DNA from: Verrucomicrobiota bacterium
GTDB lineage: Bacteria; Verrucomicrobiota; Verrucomicrobiia; Verrucomicrobiales; DEV007
Direction: 5' to 3'
DNA: 64,000 nt
NCBI GenBank assembly: GCA_003402735.1
Contig: QQNE01000009.1
Span: 1 to 64,000, forward strand
The position numbers and the translations under genes are program-made. This document shows, piece by piece, positions 7,397 through 14,903 of this stretch; position 1 is the stretch's first letter, and every line of letters starts with the position of its first letter. The notes beneath the pieces are model-generated. The model was not told the origin of the DNA. It searched no databases and worked only from the letters and a program-made list of their open reading frames with translations.

Positions 7397-9871
7397 ATGA
7401 ATCTCGAAGCTCTCGCAAGTCACTTGGAGCTTCCCGACCTGTGGCAACAGGAAGCGGTCCGGTCGCTCAAGGCTGGCCAGGATGTCGTTCTCGGCGCTCC
7501 CACCGGCGCGGGCAAAACCTTCGTCTTCGAACTGCTCGTGAAATCCGGCGCCCTGCGCGGCCAAGCGGTCTACACCGTGCCGACCCGGGCGCTGGCCAAT
7601 GACAAATGGAGGACCTGGAAGGCGGCGGGTTGGCGCGTCGGGATCGCCACGGGCGACCTCGCCGTGGACACCGACGCCCCGGTGGTGGTCGCCACTCTGG
7701 AAACCCAACGGGAACGCTTTCTCTCCGGGGACGGACCGCGACTGCTGGTCATCGATGAATACCAGATGATCGGAGATGCCCGACGTGGCTTGAACTATGA
7801 ACTGGCCATCGTCCTTTCCCCGCCCTCAACGCAGCTTCTCCTGATGAGCGGCTCCGTGGCCAATGGACACGACATCGCCGCCTGGATGCGTGGCTTGGGC
7901 CGGGACGTGGTCCACGTGGAACACAGGGAAAGGCCGGTGCCCCTGGAAGACATCCCCGTGCAAAGTTTGACCCGGGCCGCCCCGAATTCGATCAAGGGCT
8001 TCTGGCCGCGCGTGGCCGTTTCCGTTCTCATGAGCGATTGCGCGCCCCTGCTCATCTTCGCCCCGCAACGCAAGGCGGCGGAAAAAATCGCCCGGCAAAT
8101 CAGTGCCGCCCTGCCCCAGGGCAAACCGGTCCCGCTTTCCGCCGCCCAGGAAGCAGCGCTCGGCCCGCAGTTGTCCAAGATGATCCGCAACCGCGTGGCC
8201 TATCACCACAGCGGCCTCACCTTCGCCCAGCGCGCCGGCATCATCGAGCCCCTGGCCAAATCTGGACAGCTGCGTGTCATCGTCGCCACCACCGGTCTCG
8301 CTGCCGGCATCAATTTTTCTGTCCGCTCCGTGCTGGTGTCCGACACCCAATACCAGGACGGCCTCTTCCAGCGCGAGCTCACCCCGGACGAACTCCTCCA
8401 GATGTATGGCCGGGCGGGCCGCCGCGGCTTGGATGAAGTGGGCTACGCGCTCTGCATCGAAAACGGCCCGCGCCTCAGCGATGCCCGGCCCAAGACGCTG
8501 CGACGCGCCAACCGGGTGGATTGGCCCACGCTCTTGCGCGTCATGGAAGCTGCCGGTCGCCGGGGAGACTCTCCCTTCCAAGCCGCCGCGGAACTCACGG
8601 AACGCCTTTTCTCTCCCCGCGCCATCGGCCTGGGCTTCACCGCCGGGGAAGATCCTGCCCCGGACAATGGCCTGCCGCTCTCCGGACAAACGCTTTTCGG
8701 GATCGATCCCGGTTACCGGGAGATTCGGAACGCGGCGGAGGAATGGGAACGGGAATCTCCGGACGCCGTCGGCACGGTGCAACTCCGGGAAGCACTGGCC
8801 TGGACCGGCAAACGGGGCTGGCAACCCGCCCTGCGCACCGGCGCCTACATGCAGGAACTCGCCCGTCCGATCGGAAGGCTCTGCAAGATTCCCGAGAGCG
8901 ATGGCTCGATCTACGGCGCGGAAATCCAATTGGCCAAAGTCGACGAAGCCGGCAAGGCCTGGCTCACCAAACGATGGCGCTCCGTGGCCCCGCCGCGCCG
9001 TCGGCTTGAAGCCTTTGATCCCGCGGACCTGATCCCCTGGGTCACCGACGCCGTGCAGGGCCTGGCCCCCGGAGCCGCCTTGCGCGATCTCACCGTCCGC
9101 GACGGATTTCTCCATGCCATCGTCGATCTCGGCGCTCTCAAGGTCCAAGCCTGTCGCGACCGCTCCGGGGCTTGGTTGATCGATCCCGAACGGCGCTCCG
9201 TCCGCGTCCGGTTCGCCACCGGATACCTCAACGAGGCGTCGGGGGAGTCGATGCAACCCCAACCCGGTTCCGCGGCGCATGCCTGGCGCCAACTGGGCTT
9301 GATCGAAGCCAATGGCCGCCCCACCCTTCGAGGCCTCATCTTCAGTTACTTCCATCAGGGAGAAGGCCTGGCCATCGCGGCGGCTCTGGAAGACGAAACC
9401 TATCCGGTGAAAGACATCGTCACCCACCTCGCCAATCTCCGAGCCGGTTACCGCTTCGAATCAGACGCAAGACAGGACACCCCGAGCGAACGCCTCGGCC
9501 TCGCCTGCCGTCAGGCTTACGGCACCGCCGAATTTCCCGGTTACCTCCGGCTCGGGGTGCCACCCACTTACGGAGAGGGCGCCGCGGAGGTGGTCGCGGC
9601 GTTCTTGGCCGGCCGTCACCGGGACCGGGACGAAGAACAGGCTGAGTTCGGCCGCGGCGACATCGAGCGCGCTTTGACCGAATGGCTCAGCCTTCTGCGT
9701 CATATCGCCCACGCCCCGGACGCCCCCTGGCCCCGTTGGAACGAACTGCGCCAGGCGGCTTCCACCGTCGCCCATGGTCATCAGCCCCGTCAGAAATCCA
9801 TGCTGCAACTTCCGGAGTTCGAATCCCATTTCCTCCGGCAGCCGGTGCTGCATCGCCTGGGACGCATCTGA
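7397..9871 (+). CDS. Ski2-like SF2 DNA/RNA helicase with DEYQ box
   Basis: An 824-residue superfamily 2 helicase. Motif I is GAPTGAGKT at 33-41, motif Ia YTVPTRALANDKW at about 59-71, motif II VIDEYQMI with D120-E121-Y122-Q123 (a DExH/D variant), motif III LLLMSGSVAN, motif IV/V VIVATTGLAAGINF, and motif VI QMYGRAGRRGLDE near 335-347. The region from ~380 on is a long, poorly conserved C-terminal part. It stands alone between divergent cysJ and convergent trpF with no nuclease partner nearby. Related proteins are annotated only as DEAD/DEAH helicases, so repair or RNA turnover roles cannot be separated from sequence. Confidence 0.85.
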   Translation: MNLEALASHLELPDLWQQEAVRSLKAGQDVVLGAPTGAGKTFVFELLVKSGALRGQAVYTVPTRALANDKWRTWKAAGWRVGIATGDLAVDTDAPVVVATLETQRERFLSGDGPRLLVIDEYQMIGDARRGLNYELAIVLSPPSTQLLLMSGSVANGHDIAAWMRGLGRDVVHVEHRERPVPLEDIPVQSLTRAAPNSIKGFWPRVAVSVLMSDCAPLLIFAPQRKAAEKIARQISAALPQGKPVPLSAAQEAALGPQLSKMIRNRVAYHHSGLTFAQRAGIIEPLAKSGQLRVIVATTGLAAGINFSVRSVLVSDTQYQDGLFQRELTPDELLQMYGRAGRRGLDEVGYALCIENGPRLSDARPKTLRRANRVDWPTLLRVMEAAGRRGDSPFQAAAELTERLFSPRAIGLGFTAGEDPAPDNGLPLSGQTLFGIDPGYREIRNAAEEWERESPDAVGTVQLREALAWTGKRGWQPALRTGAYMQELARPIGRLCKIPESDGSIYGAEIQLAKVDEAGKAWLTKRWRSVAPPRRRLEAFDPADLIPWVTDAVQGLAPGAALRDLTVRDGFLHAIVDLGALKVQACRDRSGAWLIDPERRSVRVRFATGYLNEASGESMQPQPGSAAHAWRQLGLIEANGRPTLRGLIFSYFHQGEGLAIAAALEDETYPVKDIVTHLANLRAGYRFESDARQDTPSERLGLACRQAYGTAEFPGYLRLGVPPTYGEGAAEVVAAFLAGRHRDRDEEQAEFGRGDIERALTEWLSLLRHIAHAPDAPWPRWNELRQAASTVAHGHQPRQKSMLQLPEFESHFLRQPVLHRLGRI

Positions 9872-9881
9872 GCCCGGCGCT

Positions 9882-10559
9882 TCAACCGCGAGCGCGAGCC
9901 CCTTGCACCGCCTCCACGAAATCCCGCATCCGAACGGGATCTTTGATTCCGGGAGCGGATTCCACGCCACTGGCGGCATCGACGGCGTAGGGCTGGGCGA
10001 TGCGAATGGCCTCGGCCACGTTCTCGGAGGTCAACCCGCCGGCAAGAAAGAAATGTTGCGAGGGATGAGCCCGCGCGACTTCGTGGAATTGGTGCCAGGA
10101 AAAGGTCTTGCCGGTCCCGCCAAAGGCACCCGGGACGTGGGCATCCAGAAGAATCCAGGGCGTGCCAAACTCCGCCGGATCCGCCAGCGGACCCTGCTCC
10201 CCCACCCCGATCGCTTGGATCACCGGCAATCCAAACATGACGGCTTCCGCAATGAACCCTGGATCGGTGATGCCGTGCAGTTGCAGGGCATCGAGCACCC
10301 CACGATCCACCGCAGCCTCAATCTCTTCGAGGACCGGATTCACGAAAAGACCCACCCGGCAGACCTGCCCAGCCAACGTCCCGAGCCAGGAAGCCGCCTC
10401 GTCCAGCGCGATGAACCGTTTCGATCCGCGCCAAAAATTGATGCCGATGGCGTCGGCCCCGGCAGCAACGGCTTCGCGGGCTGACGGCCCGGTGGCAAAG
10501 CCGCAGAGTTTCACCAGCGGAACTCCCGAGTTTTTGGTCGTGGAAGGAAGGAAAGGCAT
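9882..10559 (-). CDS. trpF: Phosphoribosylanthranilate isomerase
   Basis: A 225-residue TIM-barrel enzyme converting N-(5-phosphoribosyl)anthranilate to CdRP in tryptophan synthesis. Hallmarks are VKLCGFATGPSAREAVAAGA (family KICG), DAIGINFWRGSKR (family G-x-x-F-x-x-x-S-x-R), VGLFVNP, LDALQLHG, LLDAHVPGAFGGTGKTF (phosphate/substrate loop), FFLAGGLTSENV and VDAASGVESAPGIKD (usual DVSSGVE). The ATG at 10559 gives a normal length; upstream in-frame codons to 10697 lack family character. It lies 29 bases downstream of a secreted-protein gene on the same strand and ends 10 bases from the convergent helicase. No other trp gene is in the window. Confidence 0.92.
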   Translation of the reverse strand: MPFLPSTTKNSGVPLVKLCGFATGPSAREAVAAGADAIGINFWRGSKRFIALDEAASWLGTLAGQVCRVGLFVNPVLEEIEAAVDRGVLDALQLHGITDPGFIAEAVMFGLPVIQAIGVGEQGPLADPAEFGTPWILLDAHVPGAFGGTGKTFSWHQFHEVARAHPSQHFFLAGGLTSENVAEAIRIAQPYAVDAASGVESAPGIKDPVRMRDFVEAVQGARARG

Positions 10560-10588
10560 CGAAAGCTCTCGGTCCCGAAAAAAATCGG

Positions 10589-11104
10589 TTAGGACTTGGG
10601 GACGATCACTTCCGGAGAGATATCCCCGGACAAGAGAATCTTCCAGCGCGCGGGCATTTCCGGACCATCCGGTCCCGCCCAGGCTTCGTCGACCCAATAG
10701 ATCACGGCTTGTTCACTTCCCGGCTTGAGCGAGAGCTGAAAGGGACCCGAAACTTCAATCGACACCGTCAGGAGCCGATGATCGATGCCCTCGCCAGGCT
10801 GCGGGACCGGCACCGGCGCGGACTGGGGAAAGGTTCTGGCCTCGCTCCACACAGCGCGCGGGGCCAGAGCGGCCAAGTCCGCCTCCCGGCCGTCGAATCG
10901 CAACAAGAGCTCCTTCTCCAGAATGAGACGGGCCTGCTCCTGGGAATCGACGACCGGATTGTCGTTGTATTCCAGACTGACTTCCAGGCGCGGCTTCCCC
11001 ACCAGGACCAACCGCGCGTAGACGTATTCAGACCCATGGGCCCAAGCCCCGCACGGCAAGCTGAGAAGGAACCCGAAAACGAACGCCGGAAGTCGAATCT
11101 GCAT
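10589..11104 (-). CDS. Secreted protein of unknown function
   Basis: A 171-residue protein beginning with a clear Sec signal peptide (MQIRLPAFVFGFLLSLPCGAWA, probable cleavage after AWA). The mature part, starting HGSEYVYARLVLVGKPRLEV, is rich in beta-strand-like segments and ends in SPEVIVPKS. I recognise no catalytic motif. The ATG at 11104 was chosen because the signal peptide begins there; the upstream extension of the frame is basic and not signal-like. It lies 56 bases downstream of the NHL-repeat gene and just upstream of trpF, so the three may be co-transcribed. Both upstream proteins are exported, which suggests an envelope task unrelated to tryptophan. Confidence 0.6.
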   Translation of the reverse strand: MQIRLPAFVFGFLLSLPCGAWAHGSEYVYARLVLVGKPRLEVSLEYNDNPVVDSQEQARLILEKELLLRFDGREADLAALAPRAVWSEARTFPQSAPVPVPQPGEGIDHRLLTVSIEVSGPFQLSLKPGSEQAVIYWVDEAWAGPDGPEMPARWKILLSGDISPEVIVPKS

Positions 11105-11160
11105 GATGGGATGGTTCCTGATTCCCGCTCCGCTGGACCGGGAACCGGGAACGGGCAAGC

Positions 11161-12123
11161 TCACTTCTTGAGGTTCCAGCGGAGGACGCGGCCCCACTTG
11201 TTCCACTCCGCCATCAGGAGGTTGCCCTGGGCATCGAACGTGATGCCGTGAGGACCGGTGCAGATGCCCTGACGCCACTTCGCGGGCTCGACGTTGTTGG
11301 TGTTCTTCTCCCCGTTGGTGTCATTCTGGCCGAGGGTGGCGACGCTCTTGCCCTCCTTGTCGATCACCGAAACCCGGCCATCGATCTCGGCGATGGCGAC
11401 CAGATCTCCGTGGAAAGAGGCGGAACTGGGGCGGCGCAAACCGGTGGCGTGTTCCCCGATGATCGAACCGTCGAGACCGAGATGGAGCAGCCGGAGATTG
11501 ACCCGGTCACAACAGAGAATCCGCGGCTCGGCGTAGCGGGGATCGATGAAGATCTTGTGGCAGTTCTTGAGGTTCCAAGGGGCGCCCCGTCCGCCGAAAA
11601 CGCTCTTGAACTTCCCGTCCTTGTCGAACTGGAAAATCCAATCCTCGCCGTATCCATCGACCACATAGATGTCGCCGTTGGGAGCCACGTCCACACTGGT
11701 GAGGGCGAGGCCGCGCGGGCTGCCATCCGCCTTCTTGCGCTTCTCCTCCGGGAAAGATTCCTTGGGGATTTCGAGGAGGACCTTGCCATCGAGCTGGGTC
11801 TTGATGACCTTTTGCTGACCGAGCACGGAGGCGTAAATGAGATCATTCTTGATGACGAACCCGTGCAGCGTGCCGGGGAGGCCGGGAACATTGTGCGAAT
11901 ATTTGCCGTCCGGGTGGTAAACCTGGATGCCGGATTTCTCCCCCTCCACGCTCACGTAGATGTTCCCTTTGGAATCGACCGCGATCTCGCCGTGGGAATT
12001 CCCGATGGTTTCCATGCCGGGCGGGGGCGTCAGCCAGTTGGGGACCAATTCGTAGGCGACTTGGCCATTTGCTTCCATCGCGAGAAGCCCGAGGGCGAGA
12101 CAGAGGGTTGAACGAAACATCAT
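11161..12123 (-). CDS. Secreted NHL-repeat (six-bladed beta-propeller) protein
   Basis: A 320-residue protein with signal peptide MMFRSTLCLALGLLAMEANG. The mature chain has repeated blades of the NHL type: IAVDSKGNIYVSVEGEKSGIQVY, VDVAPNGDIYVVDGYGEDWIF and ITFDAQGNLLMAEWN, each with a hydrophobic-D-x-x-G-x-I/L-h core. Such propellers occur in peptidylglycine alpha-amidating lyase-like proteins and in many periplasmic proteins of Planctomycetes and Verrucomicrobia; enzymatic activity cannot be assumed. It is the first gene of a minus-strand group with the 171-residue secreted protein, and is transcribed divergently from fdhA across about 126 bases. Confidence 0.75.
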   Translation of the reverse strand: MMFRSTLCLALGLLAMEANGQVAYELVPNWLTPPPGMETIGNSHGEIAVDSKGNIYVSVEGEKSGIQVYHPDGKYSHNVPGLPGTLHGFVIKNDLIYASVLGQQKVIKTQLDGKVLLEIPKESFPEEKRKKADGSPRGLALTSVDVAPNGDIYVVDGYGEDWIFQFDKDGKFKSVFGGRGAPWNLKNCHKIFIDPRYAEPRILCCDRVNLRLLHLGLDGSIIGEHATGLRRPSSASFHGDLVAIAEIDGRVSVIDKEGKSVATLGQNDTNGEKNTNNVEPAKWRQGICTGPHGITFDAQGNLLMAEWNKWGRVLRWNLKK

Positions 12124-12249
12124 GACGAATCATTGGAAGAGACAGGGGTGAGGTCAATGCGTATTTTTCTGTTGCCCCGGTCCGGGAGACCCGAGTAGGG
12201 TGGGCCACCTCCCAGAACACACCCCAACCCCCAACCCTGTTGCCCAAAC

Positions 12250-13458
12250 ATGTCTGATAAAAATCGCGGCGTGGTCTACGTCGAACCCGGCAAAGTCGAA
12301 GTCAGAGAACTCGAAGATGCAAAGCTGGAGCTCAAGCACCCTGGAAACAACCGGATCTGCCAGCACGGCGTGATCCTCAAAGTCGTGGCCACGAACATCT
12401 GTGGTTCGGACCAACACATGGTGCGCGGCCGAACCACCGCACCGGCCGGCTTGGTGCTGGGTCACGAAATCACCGGCCAAGTCGTGGAAAAGGGACGGGA
12501 CGTGGAGTTCCTCGAGATCGGTGATATCGTCTCCGTGCCGTTCAATATCGCCTGTGGTCGTTGCCGCAGCTGCAAGTCCGGGCACACCGGTGTTTGTCTC
12601 AACGTCAACCCGGCCCGCCCGGGTGCTGCCTACGGTTACGTGGACATGGGCGGCTGGATCGGCGGCCAAGCCCGTTACGTCATGGTGCCGTATGCGGATT
12701 TCAATCTCCTCAAGTTCCCCGACCGGGATCAGGCCATGGAGAAAATCCGGGACCTGGCCCTTCTGTCCGATATCTTCCCCACCGGCTATCACGGAGCGGT
12801 CACTGCGGGTGTCGGTCCCGGCAGCACGGTCTACATCGCCGGGGCCGGCCCGGTCGGCTTGGCCTGTGCCGCTTCGGCCCATCTGCTCGGCGCCGCCTGC
12901 GTCATCGTTGGCGACCTGATCGAAGAACGTCTCGCCCAGGCCCGCAAGTTCGGTTGCGAAACGATCGACCTCAAACAGGGCGGCAGCTTGCCGGAGCGGA
13001 TCGCGGCCATCGTGGGTGAACCCCAAGTCGATTGCGCGGTCGATTGCGTCGGCTTCGAAGCGCGCGGTCATGGCGCTCAAGCCGCCGTGGAACGTCCCGC
13101 CACGGTGCTCAACCAGATGATGGAGGTCACCAGGGTCGGCGGCGGCGTCGGCATCCCCGGACTCTACGTCACGGATGATCCGGGCGGCGTCGACGAAGCG
13201 GCCAAGACCGGCAACCTCTCCCTCCGGATCGGTTTGGGCTGGGCCAAGAGCCTGCACTTCACTACCGGTCAGTGCCCGGTCATGCGTTACCATCGCCAAC
13301 TCATGCAGGCGATTTTGTGGGGCAAAACCTCCCCGTCGATCGCCACCAACGTCACGGTCATCGGGTTAGACGACGCTCCGCGCGGTTACCAAGACTTTGA
13401 TAAGGGGGCGGCCAAGAAGTTCATTCTCGATCCGCACGGCATGCTGGGCGCCGCTTGA
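12250..13458 (+). CDS. fdhA: Glutathione-independent formaldehyde dehydrogenase (zinc alcohol dehydrogenase family)
   Basis: A 402-residue medium-chain dehydrogenase. Catalytic zinc ligands C51 (NICGSDQH) and H72 (GHEITG), structural zinc cysteines C102, C105, C108 and C116, and the NAD-binding GAGPVG at 198-203. The long RPGAAYGYVDMGGWIGGQ insertion, the PDRDQAMEKIRDLALLSDIFPTGYHGA stretch and the end of the protein are those of the Pseudomonas-type formaldehyde dehydrogenase/dismutase, which keeps NAD tightly bound and needs no glutathione. Expected role is formaldehyde detoxification or C1 oxidation. It is followed by a strong hairpin (13480-13517) and then a TIM-barrel gene in the same direction. 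Confidence 0.88.
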   Translation: MSDKNRGVVYVEPGKVEVRELEDAKLELKHPGNNRICQHGVILKVVATNICGSDQHMVRGRTTAPAGLVLGHEITGQVVEKGRDVEFLEIGDIVSVPFNIACGRCRSCKSGHTGVCLNVNPARPGAAYGYVDMGGWIGGQARYVMVPYADFNLLKFPDRDQAMEKIRDLALLSDIFPTGYHGAVTAGVGPGSTVYIAGAGPVGLACAASAHLLGAACVIVGDLIEERLAQARKFGCETIDLKQGGSLPERIAAIVGEPQVDCAVDCVGFEARGHGAQAAVERPATVLNQMMEVTRVGGGVGIPGLYVTDDPGGVDEAAKTGNLSLRIGLGWAKSLHFTTGQCPVMRYHRQLMQAILWGKTSPSIATNVTVIGLDDAPRGYQDFDKGAAKKFILDPHGMLGAA

Positions 13459-13479
13459 GGCTGGCCCGCTGCAAAGGAC

Positions 13480-13517
13480 CGCGGACCGGGACAGGCATCG
13501 CCCTGATCCGGTCCGCG
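13480..13517 (+). other. Long perfect hairpin between fdhA and the TIM-barrel gene
   Basis: The arms CGCGGACCGG (13480-13489) and CCGGTCCGCG (13508-13517) are perfectly complementary, and inside the loop CAGG and CCTG can add a second stem. There is no T-run after it, so it is not a classical intrinsic terminator. An mRNA-processing or stabilising structure, or a repeated extragenic palindrome, are the likely explanations. Confidence 0.6.
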
Positions 13518-13571
13518 AAATCCGGCCTTGAAACCCGGACCCGGTCACGTTAGGGAGACTCCCTGCAAACC

Positions 13572-14588
13572 ATGTCCACCATCACCCTCAAACCGGACCT
13601 CGAATTGGGCGTTGTGCCCACCCACATCAAATTCGTCGGAGGGCTTGTGCCTGACGCCAACGGAAGACTGCCGCGCGGTGAAGATGGCCGCCTCCTCTCC
13701 GTGGCCGAGCTGGCTCACCTCCGCCAAGTCTCCCCGGTCCGGATCACTTCAGCCCAGGTCCCGGTCTTCCCCGGGATGGACCCGAACGATGTCGAAGATC
13801 TCTTCGGCGGCATCAAGGCCATCGGCATGAAGCCCCACATGATCATGATGGTGGCCGGCGGCAATCCGATGGATCCGGCGGACGAAAACACCGTCGTGGC
13901 GATGCTCGTGAACGGGCTCCAGATCGCCAAACAATTCGGAATCGAACACGTCTCCTCCACCTCCATCGAGGAATGGATGAAACCAGGCGCCACCCCGCTC
14001 ACCGGGGCCGCATTCGACGCCGCCGTGGCCCAGAACGTCCGGGTCCACGCCCGTGCGTATCGCGAGGCCGGTGTCGAAGGAAGCGGCATCAAGGCTTGGC
14101 ACATCGAATTTTTGCGCGGAGTCGAATTCCAGACATTCACCGATGTCGGCAAAGCTTGGACCTTTGTGAAAGCGGCGAACGCGGAGATCGGGCGACCGTT
14201 CTTCAAGGTGCTGGTGGACGCAGCTCACTGCGGCGATTCCACCCTGTCCATGGAAGAAAACGCCGCCATCGTCAGAGAAATGGCCCAACAGGGCGGTTTC
14301 AGCATGTTCCACGCCTCCGCCAAGACCACGCGCGGGTGTCTCTCCACCGATGACGGCTGGATCGGAAACCTGCTCACCGCTTGCGCGGCCACCGGAAAAC
14401 TCGAGGTCGTGCTCGTCGAACTCTTTCACCATGAAGACCCGGCCCTCGCCGGCCTGCGCGCTTTGGATCCCCGGCACGGAATCGATACCACCGACGGACG
14501 AACCTACACGGAAGCCGTTTGCGACGGCTTGGCCGATGTGGCCCACCGATTGAACAATCTCGTGAACCGCGGCATCCTGAAGCCGTGA
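13572..14588 (+). CDS. Xylose isomerase-like TIM-barrel protein
   Basis: A 338-residue protein with the alternating strand-helix pattern of xylose isomerase-like TIM barrels (sugar phosphate isomerase/epimerase group). Visible strand-end motifs include HIKFVGGLVPDA, PHMIMMVAGGNP, IEHVSSTSIEEW, IKAWHIEFLRGVEF, FFKVLVDAAHCGDS, FSMFHASAKTTRGC and LEVVLVELFHHEDP, containing several His, Glu and Asp residues placed to bind a metal. The substrate is unknown. It follows fdhA on the same strand after a hairpin-bearing 113-base gap, so a link to C1 or sugar metabolism is only suggested. The ATG at 13572 is preceded by GGGAG about ten bases upstream. Confidence 0.7.
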   Translation: MSTITLKPDLELGVVPTHIKFVGGLVPDANGRLPRGEDGRLLSVAELAHLRQVSPVRITSAQVPVFPGMDPNDVEDLFGGIKAIGMKPHMIMMVAGGNPMDPADENTVVAMLVNGLQIAKQFGIEHVSSTSIEEWMKPGATPLTGAAFDAAVAQNVRVHARAYREAGVEGSGIKAWHIEFLRGVEFQTFTDVGKAWTFVKAANAEIGRPFFKVLVDAAHCGDSTLSMEENAAIVREMAQQGGFSMFHASAKTTRGCLSTDDGWIGNLLTACAATGKLEVVLVELFHHEDPALAGLRALDPRHGIDTTDGRTYTEAVCDGLADVAHRLNNLVNRGILKP

Positions 14589-14654
14589 AACCCTTGGGGA
14601 TCTCGCGCTCCAGGGACAGGATCCCATGAACGGTTCCAGACAAGAGAGTCGTCC

Positions 14655-14683
14655 TTGACGTCACGTCCAACCCGTTTCATACT
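14655..14683 (+). promoter_or_regulatory. Sigma-70-type promoter for tRNA-Gly
   Basis: TTGACG at 14655-14660 and CATACT at 14678-14683 are separated by 17 bases. The start site would be near 14690, giving a leader of about 105 bases ahead of the mature tRNA. The leader contains the AT-rich inverted repeat listed separately. Confidence 0.4.
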
Positions 14684-14739
14684 GGTCCTTCAGCGTTGAA
14701 GCAACGGCTTCGGGATTGATAAAAATAAGAAATATAAAT

Positions 14740-14765
14740 ATTTAAGTAGTTTTAATTACTTAAAT
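14740..14765. repeat. AT-rich perfect inverted repeat upstream of tRNA-Gly
   Basis: ATTTAAGTA (14740-14748) and TACTTAAAT (14757-14765) are exact inverted copies with an eight-base spacer. They lie in a conspicuous AT-rich island (about 14715-14770) within GC-rich surroundings, 30 bases before the tRNA. It could be an operator, a precursor-RNA processing hairpin or a bent DNA element. Confidence 0.6.
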
Positions 14766-14794
14766 AGTTTATAGATCTCCCGGGCCGCGTTTCC

Positions 14795-14868
14795 GCGGGT
14801 ATAGCTTAATGGTAAAGCTCCAGCCTTCCAAGCTGGCCATGTCGGTTCGATTCCGTCTACCCGCTCCA
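14795..14868 (+). tRNA. tRNA-Gly (anticodon TCC)
   Basis: A complete cloverleaf with encoded CCA. Acceptor stem GCGGGTA pairs with TACCCGC, discriminator T and CCA at 14866-14868. The D arm is GCTTAATGGTAAAGC. The anticodon stem CCAGC/GCTGG encloses the loop CTTCCAA with anticodon TCC. The T arm GTCGG-TTCGATT-CCGTC has a T/T mismatch at pair 50:64. The short four-base variable loop fits tRNA-Gly. It decodes GGA/GGG. Confidence 0.93.
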
Positions 14869-14903
14869 ACTCCGGCTCGCTCAACCGGACTTGCTTCCTC
14901 GTT

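Noticed and set aside
7826-9427. 533-codon open frame antisense to the helicase
   Set aside because: It is a shadow of the Ski2-like helicase; no recognisable motifs, and codon positions fit the sense frame.
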